64,000 bases of DNA, taken from positions 1 to 64,000 of the forward strand of contig DCKE01000027.1 in NCBI GenBank assembly GCA_002320285.1, in the 5' to 3' direction. Below, one piece after another: positions 35,901-44,499 of this stretch. Below the pieces are notes generated by a model, which worked only from the letters and a program-made list of their open reading frames with translations, had not been told where the DNA came from and made no database searches. Within the stretch, counting starts at the first letter, position 1; each line of letters opens with the position of its first letter. A program made the position numbers and the translations under genes. Origin of the DNA: Flavobacteriaceae bacterium UBA1682. Lineage in GTDB: Bacteria; Bacteroidota; Bacteroidia; Flavobacteriales; Flavobacteriaceae.

Positions 35901-36253
35901 TTCCTGGTGATGAATTGAAAACTAATATTCCTACTATACTTGATGCTTCTAAATTAGTAGAAGATAGAGGTCGTATGGATAGAGCTTATAATACTTACAA
36001 CTTCTCTGATATCCGTGTAGCTAAAGGTGATTTTGTTCGTGTAAAAAATATTACTTTAACGTATGAGTTCCCAGCGCTTTTCAAGAAAACAATTGGTGTT
36101 TCTGCTTTCTCTATGAAGGCTTCAGTTGTGAATCCATTGTTGTTGTATTCTGATAAAAAGTTGAATGGACAAGATCCTGAGTTTTACAGATCTGGAGGGG
36201 TAGCAATGCCTGTTACTAGACAGTACACTCTAACGTTGAACTTATCAATATAA
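32912..36253 (+). CDS. SusC/RagA-type TonB-dependent outer-membrane transporter
   Basis: Outer-membrane barrel of 1113 residues that imports polymer fragments with its SusD partner. A signal peptide (ending YSQG) is followed by a carboxypeptidase-D-like regulatory domain (GKVVSAADGLPLPGASVLI, SADLDGNYSI). The TonB plug has PKITVRGSSSIFGDTKPLWV and EILKDASATSIYGARAMNG. The long C-terminal barrel ends in LTLNLSI. There is no STN domain, so no FecR-type anti-sigma link is expected. It is first in a tight four-gene operon, and the lipoproteins downstream suggest a protein- or peptide-derived ligand. Confidence 0.95.
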   Translation: MRKIVLNFFLVLLTLLSVQEAYSQGRKVTGKVVSAADGLPLPGASVLIKGTQDGVSADLDGNYSITVKDGNATLIFGFMGYKTSEIKVQGRAKVDASLAEESSTMDEIQITTGYEKVNKRTFTGAVSRIEAKDLRLEGVPDVSRGIEGKAAGVTVQNVTGTFGSAPKITVRGSSSIFGDTKPLWVIDGVVQEDIVNVSFADLASGNAETLLSSAVAGLNGSDVLSIEILKDASATSIYGARAMNGVVVITTKSGKRESPLTVSYNMESTVREVPRYSQYDIMNSQETMSVLSEMERKGRLTFPDVSEGRYGGIYNLYANSVRKGSGTNYESDKNEFLRQYETANTDWFKVLFRPSVMQNHSLSFSGGGKNSSYFASIGYLNDPGWSIADEVKRITMNLKSTFFINDKVTVALSSMASVRDQNAPGSYNSRSDVVGGQVTRDFDINPFSYALNTSRALRAYDNNGSLEYYRQNWAPFNILNELENNYMTYDVKDIKFQVDLEYKLLKNLTFNSSGSVRYVDSDRNHNVLDGSNVVGAYRADGSKITKDQNPYLYEDPNNLGAKKEVVLENGGILSKYSNTLLSYNFRNSFSFKERYGATGIHELEVFAGQELRHVDRNNDNFSGYGLQYDKGFVPFTDARLIEKLITQGQYYYGKGIEKERTMGFFAKGTYTYDGRYTISGTGRYDASNQQGQGGTSWLPTYTVSAKWNIMQEKFMLEQNTFSDLSVRGAYGLTATAGPASNSSTVFLNSITGERFDPSDRESGLSISELENADLTWEKQYETNIGIDLGMFNNRLYVSADIYKRDAFDLIDQVKTSGIGGQENKWGNNADMTTKGFEASITTRNIVSTDFKWTSNINLSYYDQKIKKLAYDAQAHQLISGVGGNVVGYPRNGLYSYEFLGLDNDGLPHFTQAPGQEDAIGGANFQDRNNVTGYLKYSGALEPNKTLSFTNTFTFQNWTLDFMVIASGGNVVRLNPSFSSRYDDTQVFTKDMNDRWLFPGDELKTNIPTILDASKLVEDRGRMDRAYNTYNFSDIRVAKGDFVRVKNITLTYEFPALFKKTIGVSAFSMKASVVNPLLLYSDKKLNGQDPEFYRSGGVAMPVTRQYTLTLNLSI

Positions 36254-36265
36254 AAGTTAAATAAA

Positions 36266-37756
36266 ATGAAAAAAGTAAAAATTTTAGTAGCGGCTTTAGT
36301 TGTGCTTAGTTTAAATGGCTGTTCAGATTTTCTTTCTGAAACGCCAGATAATAGAACGCAATTAGATTCGCCAGAAAAGATATCGGAACTTTTAGTAAAT
36401 GCTTACGTAGGTAGAACTTATATGGGGTTTACGGAGTCTATGACAGACAATTTTGTCGACTCAAGACGTGTGGATATGACAAAACTTGATAACTCAAAAT
36501 ATTATAAGTTTGAAGATAATTCATTGATTGAATTTGATTCTCCAGCATGGTATTGGGAAACTTGTTATTCTGCAATCGCACATTCCAACCAAGCTTTAGA
36601 AGCTATTGATAAATTGGGTAATCCAGAATCTTTAGCTCCACAGCGAGGAGAAGCATTGATTACACGTGCATATTCACATTTTATGTTAGTGAATATTTTT
36701 TCACAAGCATATGATCCTAATACAGCGCAATCTGATTTAGGTGTACCTTATGTAAAGGATGTTGAGAAAAATTTGATTGTAAATTATGAAAGACTATCTG
36801 TTGAAGCGGTTTATGATCTTATTGAAGCGGATATCCAAGAAGGACTTGGTCTAATACAAGATAAGTACAAGAAAAAAGGATTCCATTTTAATCGTGCAGC
36901 AGCAAAAGCGCTGGCTGTTAAATTCTATTCAGCTAAAGCAGATTGGGATAAGGTATTAGAATACTCTAATGATTTAGGCGATACCCCAACGAAATTGAGA
37001 AATGTTACGGCGCTGAATGCTTTGGGATTAGGTATTCCTGAAATGGGTCAAAGATGGGCTAGTGGTAGTGAAGATAACAACTTATTGGTAGTTGCTGGTA
37101 ACTCTAGTCTAGGTCCAACACTTGGTACTGGAAGATTTGGTATCACTAGTGATATGCAACAATTTTTTGATGGACCTGATTCTAATCCTTTTGGAAAACG
37201 CTGGCAGTATAGTGGGTTCTGGATTAGATATAGTGGTGCAGGTGTATTAGTTCCTGCAAAGTTTTACACGTATATGGTATTTGAAGGTGGTAATACAACT
37301 TCGGGAATACCTTATGTTGCTACTGTTGTTTTAAGTAATGATGAGATGTATCTATCTCGTATCGAAGCAACCATTATGCAAGGTGATTTGGATAAGGCAG
37401 CAAGAATGATTGCTCATTTTGCAAAGGATAAAACGGAAGGTTTTGTCACTTCGGATCTTAATAAAGTGACTAAGGCTAAGATATTAAGCTCTGTGACAAG
37501 CGCAGTAGAGTATGAGCCGTTTTTTGCTTTAACTGGGGATCAACAAAAATTCTTTAAATACGTTGCTGAAATTAGAAGAAGAGCATTTGTAGGAGAAGGA
37601 ACCCGTTGGTTCGATATTAAACGATTCAATTTAGAAGTAAGACATAAATTGTTGGTAGAGAATCAGGAAATTGTTTTGGAGAAAAAAGACAATAGAAAAG
37701 CAATTCAAGTACCAGCGCAAGTATCACAGTACGGTGTAGTACCAAATCCAAGATAA
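36266..37756 (+). CDS. RagB/SusD family nutrient-binding lipoprotein
   Basis: Surface lipoprotein of 496 residues (lipobox LNGC, Cys19) that caps the SusC barrel as a hinged lid and binds the ligand. The N-terminal SusD-like region is DFLSETPDNRTQLDSPEKISELLVNAYV. Helical TPR-like segments include RGEALITRAYSHFMLVNIFSQ and AAKALAVKFYSAKADWDKVLEY. The C-terminal motif EGTRWFDIKRFNLEV is the usual SusD closing helix. It lies 12 bases after susC and 2 bases before the metallohydrolase gene. Confidence 0.95.
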   Translation: MKKVKILVAALVVLSLNGCSDFLSETPDNRTQLDSPEKISELLVNAYVGRTYMGFTESMTDNFVDSRRVDMTKLDNSKYYKFEDNSLIEFDSPAWYWETCYSAIAHSNQALEAIDKLGNPESLAPQRGEALITRAYSHFMLVNIFSQAYDPNTAQSDLGVPYVKDVEKNLIVNYERLSVEAVYDLIEADIQEGLGLIQDKYKKKGFHFNRAAAKALAVKFYSAKADWDKVLEYSNDLGDTPTKLRNVTALNALGLGIPEMGQRWASGSEDNNLLVVAGNSSLGPTLGTGRFGITSDMQQFFDGPDSNPFGKRWQYSGFWIRYSGAGVLVPAKFYTYMVFEGGNTTSGIPYVATVVLSNDEMYLSRIEATIMQGDLDKAARMIAHFAKDKTEGFVTSDLNKVTKAKILSSVTSAVEYEPFFALTGDQQKFFKYVAEIRRRAFVGEGTRWFDIKRFNLEVRHKLLVENQEIVLEKKDNRKAIQVPAQVSQYGVVPNPR

Positions 37757-37758
37757 TT

Positions 37759-38763
37759 ATGAAAAAGTATATTTTTAAAAGTGCATTCTTGGCAGCTTTG
37801 TTCTGCTTAACGGCTTGTTCGAAGGAAGATAGTCTTGATCCAAATAGTGTATTGCCAGAGCCGCAAGTTGATAATACCATTGAAGGGACTTATATTAGAG
37901 ACAATTTCACAGATCCTTATAAAATCCGTGTATTGTATATGTGGGATCGTAATCAATATGGTGATACTCGCGATGTTTTAAGAAATTTATATCCGCCAAA
38001 AAGTGAAAATGTGATTCCAGCTTTGGAAATGGTAAAACAAGTGTGGATTAATACCTATAATGAAGGAGCAAGCCCTGATTTTATTAAAAACATCAGACCT
38101 TTTGAATTCGTTATTGCAGGAGGAGCAGCATATAATGAAGATCAAACGAGAACTCTTGGTTTGGCTTCATCTGGCGTGCGTGTTACTTTGTATGAGGTAG
38201 ATGATATCATCGTTAACCCTGACAAAGCAATGGAGTTTATTCATACAATTCAACATGAATATATTCACATCATCAATCAGGCAGTTGAGTTTAGTGAGAA
38301 AGATTTTGGTAAAGAAACGATGGGTAGTTATACTCCTAGTTGGATGAACGTATCTGATCAGGAAGCTCATGAACTCGGGTTTGTAACACCTTACGCTAGT
38401 AGTAGTATGTTTGAGGACTTTGCAGAAACCGCGGCATATTTGTTGACGAATACAGAGGCGCAGTATGCAGCATTTTTGGAATCTTTCAAAATTGCTGGTA
38501 CTAATACATACAGACCAGGTCGTGCTAAAATCATGTATAAAGTAAACTTCGTAAGAGATTATTTCAAAACAGAATTTGGAGTTGACTTTCAATTGGTTTG
38601 TAAGATAGCTAATGAAAATGCAGCAAACTCTCCTTTATTGAATCCAAAGAGAGGTCAGGGAGCACTAGCTTCAAAAAATTCTCACAGTCCTTATGGAATA
38701 GTTGCAAAGGGTGAAGTTCATTTCTGCGCATATGATTGGAGTCAAATTTATAATAAAAAATAA
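37759..38763 (+). CDS. Substrate import-associated zinc metallohydrolase lipoprotein
   Basis: Lipoprotein of 334 residues (lipobox LTAC, Cys20). The zinc-binding motif HEYIH (H166, E167, H170) in FIHTIQHEYIHIINQ is followed by a conserved FEDFAETAAYLL that could supply the third ligand. This matches a family of putative zinc metallopeptidases encoded next to SusC/SusD pairs in Bacteroidota. By analogy it would trim a peptide ligand at the cell surface before import; that is inference. It is tightly packed between susD and the DUF4302 gene (2 bases each side). Confidence 0.9.
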   Translation: MKKYIFKSAFLAALFCLTACSKEDSLDPNSVLPEPQVDNTIEGTYIRDNFTDPYKIRVLYMWDRNQYGDTRDVLRNLYPPKSENVIPALEMVKQVWINTYNEGASPDFIKNIRPFEFVIAGGAAYNEDQTRTLGLASSGVRVTLYEVDDIIVNPDKAMEFIHTIQHEYIHIINQAVEFSEKDFGKETMGSYTPSWMNVSDQEAHELGFVTPYASSSMFEDFAETAAYLLTNTEAQYAAFLESFKIAGTNTYRPGRAKIMYKVNFVRDYFKTEFGVDFQLVCKIANENAANSPLLNPKRGQGALASKNSHSPYGIVAKGEVHFCAYDWSQIYNKK

Positions 38764-38765
38764 GT

Positions 38766-40079
38766 ATGAAAAGAATAAAACATATAGCAGTTCTATTGTT
38801 GGTTATGTCTAGCGCTATTTTTAGTTCTTGTAATAGCGATGATAGTTCTGCCGGAATAGGCGGAGTTAGTCCATCAGATAGAGTAAAAGAAGCAGAGAAA
38901 AAGTTAAAAAGTACTTTGGTAGCTTCCGAGAATGGTTGGATTGTTGAGTTTTTCCCTAATAATACCTTGATGGGAGGGTACAGAATGTGGTACGGATTCA
39001 ATGAAGACGGGACTGCTCAAATTCGTTCTGATATTGACTTTGATAAGACTGGTATTGTAAATAGTAGATACAATTTTGTAATGCTTAGTACGCTAGGATT
39101 GAGTTTTCCTAACGGTTCGGTAGTGCATGAGTTTATTAAAATGAACGAAATGGTAAACCGTACTGATATCGAGTTTTTAATCAAAGATTACGTTGGAGAG
39201 AATATCGTTTTTAAAGGACATACTACTAGAAATGATATCGTATTTACAAAAGCTACTGCTGAGGATCGTGTGTTTGATTTGACTAAAAATAAACAGATGT
39301 CTGTTATTTTTGATGGACCACAAACAACTTTGTTCAAAAGTATTGAGATAGTTGAAAATGGTAATTCTCAGAAATATGCTCTTGATTATACAGGTGGTAC
39401 TCGTTTTGGTAGAGTTTCTAGTGAAGATGGAACGCCTTTTAACGATAAAGGAGGTTTAGGATTTGGTTATACTTCTACGGGACTTGTAATTAGTCCAGCT
39501 ATTAAAGTTGGAGATGAAGAGATAAGTAGATTAGACTACAATGCTTCAACTCAGGAATTTGTAGGTACTGCATCTTCAGGAAGTGTAATTGTTAAAAACT
39601 TAAAATCACCACTTTTTACTACGGATGATTATTTGAAATTTGCAACAGGTAGTAATTCGGTAGGTTTTATATTTCAGTATCTATGGGGCGCACCTTCAAA
39701 TTCCTCACTTTTTGCAAAAGGAGTAGAAGATTACTACATGCGTGTAAGTCCTAATGGTGTTACAGGAGAGATTTTGGAAAGAATTGAAATTAGATTTAAT
39801 GGCAATAACTCGGCTATTACTTATAGATTTGAAAAAGGTAAAGCTCCTATAACTCATACTGTAAGACTTTCTAAAGGGAATAATGGTAATTTGATTTTTA
39901 CCAATGTATCAATAAATGGTACTCTTCCTGCTGAATTACAAGTTATTGATGATGCCTTGGTTGATCCAGCTGGTTTTTACATTAAACGTGAAGACGGTTT
40001 TGGAGCGCCACCTAATGCTGTCTATTCTATAGCTTCAGGAGGTTCTATTAAAATTAAATTTGCTACTTATCTTTTTTAA
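38766..40079 (+). CDS. DUF4302 family lipoprotein
   Basis: Exported lipoprotein of 437 residues (lipobox FSSC, Cys22), last gene of the SusC/SusD operon. The DUF4302 hallmark is an early ENGWIVEFFPNNTLMGGYRMWYGF-like segment (KSTLVASENGWIVEFFPN, then GGYRMWYGFNEDG), where the protein resembles a repeated beta-sandwich that senses or binds ligand. The remainder is beta-rich, with no catalytic motif. Genes of this family recur beside SusCD plus zinc metallohydrolase genes, so a surface-binding role in the same uptake complex is the best guess. Confidence 0.87.
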   Translation: MKRIKHIAVLLLVMSSAIFSSCNSDDSSAGIGGVSPSDRVKEAEKKLKSTLVASENGWIVEFFPNNTLMGGYRMWYGFNEDGTAQIRSDIDFDKTGIVNSRYNFVMLSTLGLSFPNGSVVHEFIKMNEMVNRTDIEFLIKDYVGENIVFKGHTTRNDIVFTKATAEDRVFDLTKNKQMSVIFDGPQTTLFKSIEIVENGNSQKYALDYTGGTRFGRVSSEDGTPFNDKGGLGFGYTSTGLVISPAIKVGDEEISRLDYNASTQEFVGTASSGSVIVKNLKSPLFTTDDYLKFATGSNSVGFIFQYLWGAPSNSSLFAKGVEDYYMRVSPNGVTGEILERIEIRFNGNNSAITYRFEKGKAPITHTVRLSKGNNGNLIFTNVSINGTLPAELQVIDDALVDPAGFYIKREDGFGAPPNAVYSIASGGSIKIKFATYLF

Positions 40080-40106
40080 TCAGTAAAGTACCTAAATAAA
40101 AAATTT

Positions 40107-40137
40107 CCCCAGTGATGAAAATCACTGGGGTTTTTTT
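40107..40137 (+). terminator. Terminator of the SusCD operon
   Basis: Perfect CCCCAGTGAT / ATCACTGGGG stem with a GAAA tetraloop and T7 run. Confidence 0.92.
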
Positions 40138-40399
40138 ATACAAACAACTTTTAAGCAATTATATAGTGCAGTACTAGCAACGTTATTTAAAGTTCTCTTA
40201 GAGTAGAAAAAATGAATATATTCAATAACTATAATATAAAGTTCTACTAGTAAATAAGGAGGCTTTCTATTGCAGTTTTTTGTTTCTCAGCAAAGCATAT
40301 GTTATTTATTTGATGATGTTGTCTATTTAATCCTTTTTTTTAATTGTATCCCGTTGTCTTTAGTTCTAAATGGGAAGTTTTGAGCTGACAGTTTATAAT
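40138..40399. other. AT-rich intergenic stretch, nothing recognised
   Basis: About 260 AT-rich bases between two terminators at the convergent end of the SusCD operon and ahcY. No open frame, promoter box or repeat stands out. Confidence 0.5.
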
Positions 40400-40435
40400 A
40401 TAAGAAAACCACCCTGTTAGGGGTGGTTTTCTTAT
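40400..40435 (-). terminator. ahcY terminator
   Basis: ATAAGAAAACCACCC / GGGTGGTTTTCTTAT hairpin with a six-base loop, 17 bases beyond the ahcY stop codon. Confidence 0.75.
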
Positions 40436-40452
40436 ACAAACTAAATTTCATT

Positions 40453-41769
40453 TTAGTATCTATAGTATTCTGGCTTGTAAGGACCTTCCGGTGTTACGCC
40501 GATATACTGAGCCTGCTCATTCGATAAAACTTCGAGCTCTACGCCTATTTTATTTAAGTGCAAACGAGCTACTTTTTCGTCTAAATACTTTGGAAGCATA
40601 TAAACATCATTCTCGTATTGATCGCTGTTTTTCCATAATTCGATCTGTGCCAAGGTTTGGTTGGTAAACGAATTCGACATCACAAACGATGGGTGTCCTG
40701 TGGCGCAACCAAGGTTTACCAAGCGACCTTCTGCTAAAATGATGATATCTGTACCGTTGATCGTATATTTGTCAACCTGAGGCTTAATTTCAACTTTAGA
40801 TGCTCCGTGGTTGGTATTTAACCAAGCGATGTCTATCTCGTTGTCGAAGTGACCGATATTACATACTACAGTTTTGTCTTTCATCTTTTCGAAATGACGA
40901 CCCACTACGATGTCTTTGTTTCCAGTTGTTGTGATGATGATATCAGCATTACCAATAACGGTATCCAATTTTTTAACTTCAAAACCGTCCATAGCCGCTT
41001 GTAAAGCACAAATAGGATCGATTTCAGTTACGGTAACAATTGATCCTGCACCTCTAAATGACGCAGCCGTACCTTTACCTACGTCTCCATAACCACATAC
41101 GATGACGCGTTTTCCGGCCAACATCAAATCCGTTGCACGACGAATGGCATCTACTGCAGACTCCTTACAGCCGTATTTATTGTCAAATTTCGATTTTGTA
41201 ACCGAATCGTTAACATTAATTGCCGGCATCGGCAAAGTTCCGTTTTTAACTCTTTCATATAGACGGTGAACTCCTGTAGTAGTTTCTTCAGAAAGTCCTT
41301 TGATTCCATCGACCAGTTCAGGAAAACGATCAATAACCATATTGGTTAAATCTCCACCATCATCCAAAATCATGTTTAACGGTTTTCTGTCCTCTCCAAA
41401 GAACAAGGTTTGTTCTATACACCAATCGAAATCAACCTCGTTTAGGCCTTTCCAGGCATAAACTTGAATGCCAGCTGCTGCAATGGCTGCTGCCGCTTGA
41501 TCTTGTGTAGAGAATATATTACAAGAACTCCAAGTTACTTCGGCACCTAGAGCTACTAACGTTTCTATCAAAACAGCAGTTTGAATAGTCATGTGCAAAC
41601 AACCCGCAATTCTTGCTCCTTTTAACGGTTGCTCGTTATGATATTCTTGTCTAAGAGCCATTAATCCGGGCATTTCAGCCTCGGCCAATTCAATTTCTTT
41701 TCTTCCCCAAGAAGCCAAAGAAATGTCTTTTACTTTGTATGCCACAAACGGCGGTATTTTTGTGCTCAT
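40453..41769 (-). CDS. ahcY: Adenosylhomocysteinase
   Basis: NAD-dependent hydrolase splitting S-adenosylhomocysteine into adenosine and homocysteine, which relieves product inhibition of methyltransferases. From the ATG at 41769 the protein has 438 residues, the standard length; the upstream extension has no homology and covers the promoter. Motifs: GARIAGCLHMTIQTAVLIETL, the substrate-binding DDGGD, NVNDSVTKSKFDNKYGC, the NAD-binding VCGYGDVGKGTAASFRG, NIGHFDNEID, and a C-terminal PEGPYKPEYYRY with the conserved Lys and Tyr. Confidence 0.97.
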   Translation of the reverse strand: MSTKIPPFVAYKVKDISLASWGRKEIELAEAEMPGLMALRQEYHNEQPLKGARIAGCLHMTIQTAVLIETLVALGAEVTWSSCNIFSTQDQAAAAIAAAGIQVYAWKGLNEVDFDWCIEQTLFFGEDRKPLNMILDDGGDLTNMVIDRFPELVDGIKGLSEETTTGVHRLYERVKNGTLPMPAINVNDSVTKSKFDNKYGCKESAVDAIRRATDLMLAGKRVIVCGYGDVGKGTAASFRGAGSIVTVTEIDPICALQAAMDGFEVKKLDTVIGNADIIITTTGNKDIVVGRHFEKMKDKTVVCNIGHFDNEIDIAWLNTNHGASKVEIKPQVDKYTINGTDIIILAEGRLVNLGCATGHPSFVMSNSFTNQTLAQIELWKNSDQYENDVYMLPKYLDEKVARLHLNKIGVELEVLSNEQAQYIGVTPEGPYKPEYYRY

Positions 41770-41802
41770 CTGTTGTATATTTGTATTTACAAAAATTTTA
41801 TA

Positions 41803-41810
41803 CAAACTTA
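41803..41810 (-). promoter_or_regulatory. -7 box of the ahcY promoter
   Basis: Perfect TAnnTTTG match on the minus strand (TAAGTTTG), about 35 bases before the ATG at 41769. It also supports the shorter ahcY start. No clear -33 TTG. Confidence 0.45.
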
Positions 41811-41903
41811 CGGAATTCCTTTTTAAAAAAAGTAGTGCGAATCTTAATTCGACGTTAACGAGTTTTCGAGGTTTTTAGTTGTCAATGCTTTAACTCATCC
41901 GAG

Positions 41904-42533
41904 ATGCCATTAGAAAAAACAATACAAGTAAACGCCCATACACAGGTGTTGGTCTGGAAAATTACCGAAAGTTTTGAAACGTTACACCAAGGCGTTGTGT
42001 TGAGTAAAAACAGTAAAGAGAGACTTCAAAACATGAAATCTCTCAGTCATCAATGCGGCTTTTTGAGTATCCGACAACTGTTGTTAGCGGCGGGGTATCA
42101 AGATGCGGATTTGACCTATGATGAAAATGGAAGGCCACATCTTAACGACGGAAAGTTTATCTCCATTACGCATTCTTTTTCGTACTCGGCGATCATTGTC
42201 AGTTCACATAATGTTGGAGTCGATATCGAAATGCAACGCGAAAAAATTATTCGAATAGCTGATAAGTTTATCAATTCAAAAGAACAGGCTTTATTAGTAA
42301 ATAATATCAATCTCAAAGTTAAGCAACTAACTGTTATTTGGGGCGCTAAAGAGGCGATGTACAAAATGTGTAATTCCCGAAGTTTGAGTTTTAAGGATAA
42401 TATGAATGTGGAAGCGTTTGATTTGACTGATGAATCCGGTAAATGCGAAGTCAGTTCAGAAAACTTCTCAAAGTCTTTTTACTTTTATTTTTTCGAGATG
42501 GATAATTTTATGTTGGTCTATACCTTGTTGTAA
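41904..42533 (+). CDS. 4'-phosphopantetheinyl transferase superfamily protein
   Basis: Transfers the phosphopantetheine arm of CoA to a Ser of acyl- or peptidyl-carrier proteins. The 209-residue, two-lobed type (Sfp-like) has FISITHSFSYSAIIVS as the P1-like region, GVDIEMQREK with the Mg-binding Asp, Glu pair, and VIWGAKEAMYKMC with the WxxKEA motif. The carrier-protein partner is not in this window. It is transcribed alone, divergent from ahcY. Confidence 0.9.
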   Translation: MPLEKTIQVNAHTQVLVWKITESFETLHQGVVLSKNSKERLQNMKSLSHQCGFLSIRQLLLAAGYQDADLTYDENGRPHLNDGKFISITHSFSYSAIIVSSHNVGVDIEMQREKIIRIADKFINSKEQALLVNNINLKVKQLTVIWGAKEAMYKMCNSRSLSFKDNMNVEAFDLTDESGKCEVSSENFSKSFYFYFFEMDNFMLVYTLL

Positions 42534-42550
42534 AATGTAGTAAACCTGAT

Positions 42551-42579
42551 TTGCAAAAATATATTTATTAGTATCTTCG
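42551..42579 (+). promoter_or_regulatory. Promoter of the Bax inhibitor-1 family gene
   Basis: TTG at 42551-42553, 18-base spacer, TATCTTCG at 42572-42579 (one mismatch from TAnnTTTG), 27 bases before the ATG. Confidence 0.6.
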
Positions 42580-42606
42580 CTTAGTAAAACGTTAAAAATT
42601 AAAATA

Positions 42607-43299
42607 ATGGAAACAAATATCCTCGTTGCTCACGCTACTGATTCGGAAAGAGCTACATTTTACAGAAAAACATATACCCATTTAGCAATGGGAGTCCTAG
42701 CTTTTATAATTATAGAGAGCCTGTTGCTTAAGATTGATCCTTTGGTGGAATTTATGCTCAGTATGACACAAGGTTATCTTTGGTTGGTTTTGCTTGGTGG
42801 TTTTATGGGAATTACTTGGGTCGCTCAAAAAATGGCTTATAAAAGTGTTAGTCCATCACAGCAGTATTTAGGTTTTGGTTTATATATATTAGCCCAAGCC
42901 TTATTATTTGTACCGTTAATCTATGTCGCTATCTACTATTCAGGCGGTAATATGACCTTAATCAATCAAGCGGCTATATTGACAGGGGGCTTGTTTTTAG
43001 GTTTAACAGCTGTAGTTTTTTTGACGAAAACGGATTTCTCATTTTTGAGATCTATACTAACTATGGGCTTCTTTGTTGCAATGGGTTTGATCGTAGCAGG
43101 TATGGTTTTTGGTTTTGATCTGGGACTCTGGTTCTCTGGAGCAATGGTTCTATTGGCATCAGGCTCGATCTTATATTCTACTTATAATATTAAGAATGAA
43201 TACGGTACCGAGCAGTATGTACCCGCAGCCTTATCCTTATTTGCTTCTCTGATGTTGCTTTTTTGGTATATTCTGAGATTGTTAATGAGTAGAAACTAA
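42607..43299 (+). CDS. Bax inhibitor-1 / YccA family membrane protein
   Basis: Integral membrane protein of 230 residues with seven hydrophobic segments, characteristic of the BI-1/YccA (UPF0005) family. The signature region contains GLFLGLTAVVFLTKTDFSFL and SGSILYSTYNI, and the N-terminal RATFYRKTYTHLAMGVLAF matches family members. In E. coli, YccA modulates the FtsH protease; Bacillus YetJ is a pH-dependent calcium leak. Which activity applies here is unknown. It has its own promoter and terminator. Confidence 0.92.
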   Translation: METNILVAHATDSERATFYRKTYTHLAMGVLAFIIIESLLLKIDPLVEFMLSMTQGYLWLVLLGGFMGITWVAQKMAYKSVSPSQQYLGFGLYILAQALLFVPLIYVAIYYSGGNMTLINQAAILTGGLFLGLTAVVFLTKTDFSFLRSILTMGFFVAMGLIVAGMVFGFDLGLWFSGAMVLLASGSILYSTYNIKNEYGTEQYVPAALSLFASLMLLFWYILRLLMSRN

Positions 43300-43320
43300 C
43301 AACCTGTTTTAAAAATCTAT

Positions 43321-43350
43321 AAACCGTATTTCTTGAATACGGTTTTTTAT
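43321..43350 (+). terminator. Terminator after the BI-1 family gene
   Basis: AAACCGTATT / AATACGGTTT stem, short loop, and T run. Confidence 0.88.
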
Positions 43351-43361
43351 TATAAATTAGA

Positions 43362-43988
43362 ATGATTGACTTTTTTTTTGATGCCTATAAAGATACTTCT
43401 TGGACTCATATTGCCTTGGAATTTGTCGTATTTGTCTTTGGAATCTTAAGCGTGTGGTATGCTGGGAAACAGAATATTTGGGTATATCCAACGGGATTGA
43501 TTGCAACGGTCATTGCGGTATATTTATTATTTCTTGCAAGTTATTTGGGAGAGGTAGTTTTAAATGCTTATTATTCTATAATGAGTATATACGGTTGGTA
43601 CAATTGGTCTAAATTAAGCGGTGATCAAGAGGTCTTAAAAATTTCGAGAACGAATAATAGAGAAAAAAAGATTGGTTTGCTCATTTTTGTCGTAACCATT
43701 TTGATTGTCTATGGGGTATATCGTGTTTTTGACTATGAGATACGCACGGAAAACTATATCGATATATTGACATCGGGTATCTTCTTTACAGGCATGTACT
43801 ATATGGCATTAAAAAAGATAGAAAACTGGACCCTGTGGATTATCGGCGACATTATCTCGATTCCTCTGTATGCTTATAGGGGATTGGGGATGCTTTCTTT
43901 ACAATTTGTTATCTTTACCGCCTTAGCGATTAAAGCTTATATCCAATGGCATCGCGAATTGGAAAACGAAAAATTAAAAACTAGTTGA
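43362..43988 (+). CDS. PnuC-family vitamin transporter (NR or thiamine)
   Basis: Inner-membrane facilitator of 208 residues with seven hydrophobic segments. PnuC signatures are the early GILSVWYAGKQNIWVYPTGLIAT, the SIYGWYNWSKL motif and NWTLWIIGDIISIPLYAYRG near the end. The family transports nicotinamide riboside (PnuC), thiamine (PnuT) or riboflavin (PnuX). A TPP riboswitch and TonB receptor lie only one gene downstream, which makes thiamine plausible, but PnuC itself is not behind the riboswitch. It ends one base before arfB, so the two are co-transcribed. Confidence 0.88.
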   Translation: MIDFFFDAYKDTSWTHIALEFVVFVFGILSVWYAGKQNIWVYPTGLIATVIAVYLLFLASYLGEVVLNAYYSIMSIYGWYNWSKLSGDQEVLKISRTNNREKKIGLLIFVVTILIVYGVYRVFDYEIRTENYIDILTSGIFFTGMYYMALKKIENWTLWIIGDIISIPLYAYRGLGMLSLQFVIFTALAIKAYIQWHRELENEKLKTS

Positions 43989-43989
43989 A

Positions 43990-44394
43990 GTGAATAGAGA
44001 AAAATTACTGTCGGAACTTCAGTTTAAAGCCATTCGAAGCGGAGGGGCAGGAGGACAGCATGTTAATAAAGTTTCTTCCAAAGTGGTGCTTACATGGGAT
44101 TTATCGAAAACAGTAGCCTTTTCGGAAGAGCAAATTGGGCGGTTGGAATCCATGTTGCGTAATCGACTGTCAAAAGAGGCCGTATTGCAGTTAGAATGCG
44201 ATGCTACTCGCAGTCAAATTCGAAATAAAGATGGAGTAATAGAACGTTTTTTTTCCATATTAGAAACGGCTTTGATTAGAGAAAAACCGCGAAGAGCCAC
44301 TAAAGTGTCTAGATCGGTGATTCGAAAACGCAAGGACAATAAACAACAACTTTCTCTTAAAAAAGCCCTGCGTAGAAGACCCGATTTTGATTAA
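43990..44394 (+). CDS. arfB: Alternative ribosome-rescue peptidyl-tRNA hydrolase (ArfB/YaeJ)
   Basis: Frees stalled ribosomes without a stop codon by hydrolysing peptidyl-tRNA. The short 134-residue protein has the GGQ catalytic loop in RSGGAGGQHVNKVSSKV and a basic C-terminal tail (RATKVSRSVIRKRKDNKQQLSLKKALRRR, quoted in part) that would enter the empty mRNA channel. There is no codon-recognition domain, which separates it from RF1/RF2. The start is a GTG at 43990, one base after the pnuC stop codon; no ATG lies nearby in frame. Confidence 0.93.
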   Translation: MNREKLLSELQFKAIRSGGAGGQHVNKVSSKVVLTWDLSKTVAFSEEQIGRLESMLRNRLSKEAVLQLECDATRSQIRNKDGVIERFFSILETALIREKPRRATKVSRSVIRKRKDNKQQLSLKKALRRRPDFD

Positions 44395-44499
44395 AGTTAA
44401 GAATGCATCCATATAAAAGAAAATAGGAACTATTATGCTGCTATTTAGAAATTCTTTCTAGTGAAAAAATTTGTGTTTTAAAGAATAACCAATACTTTT

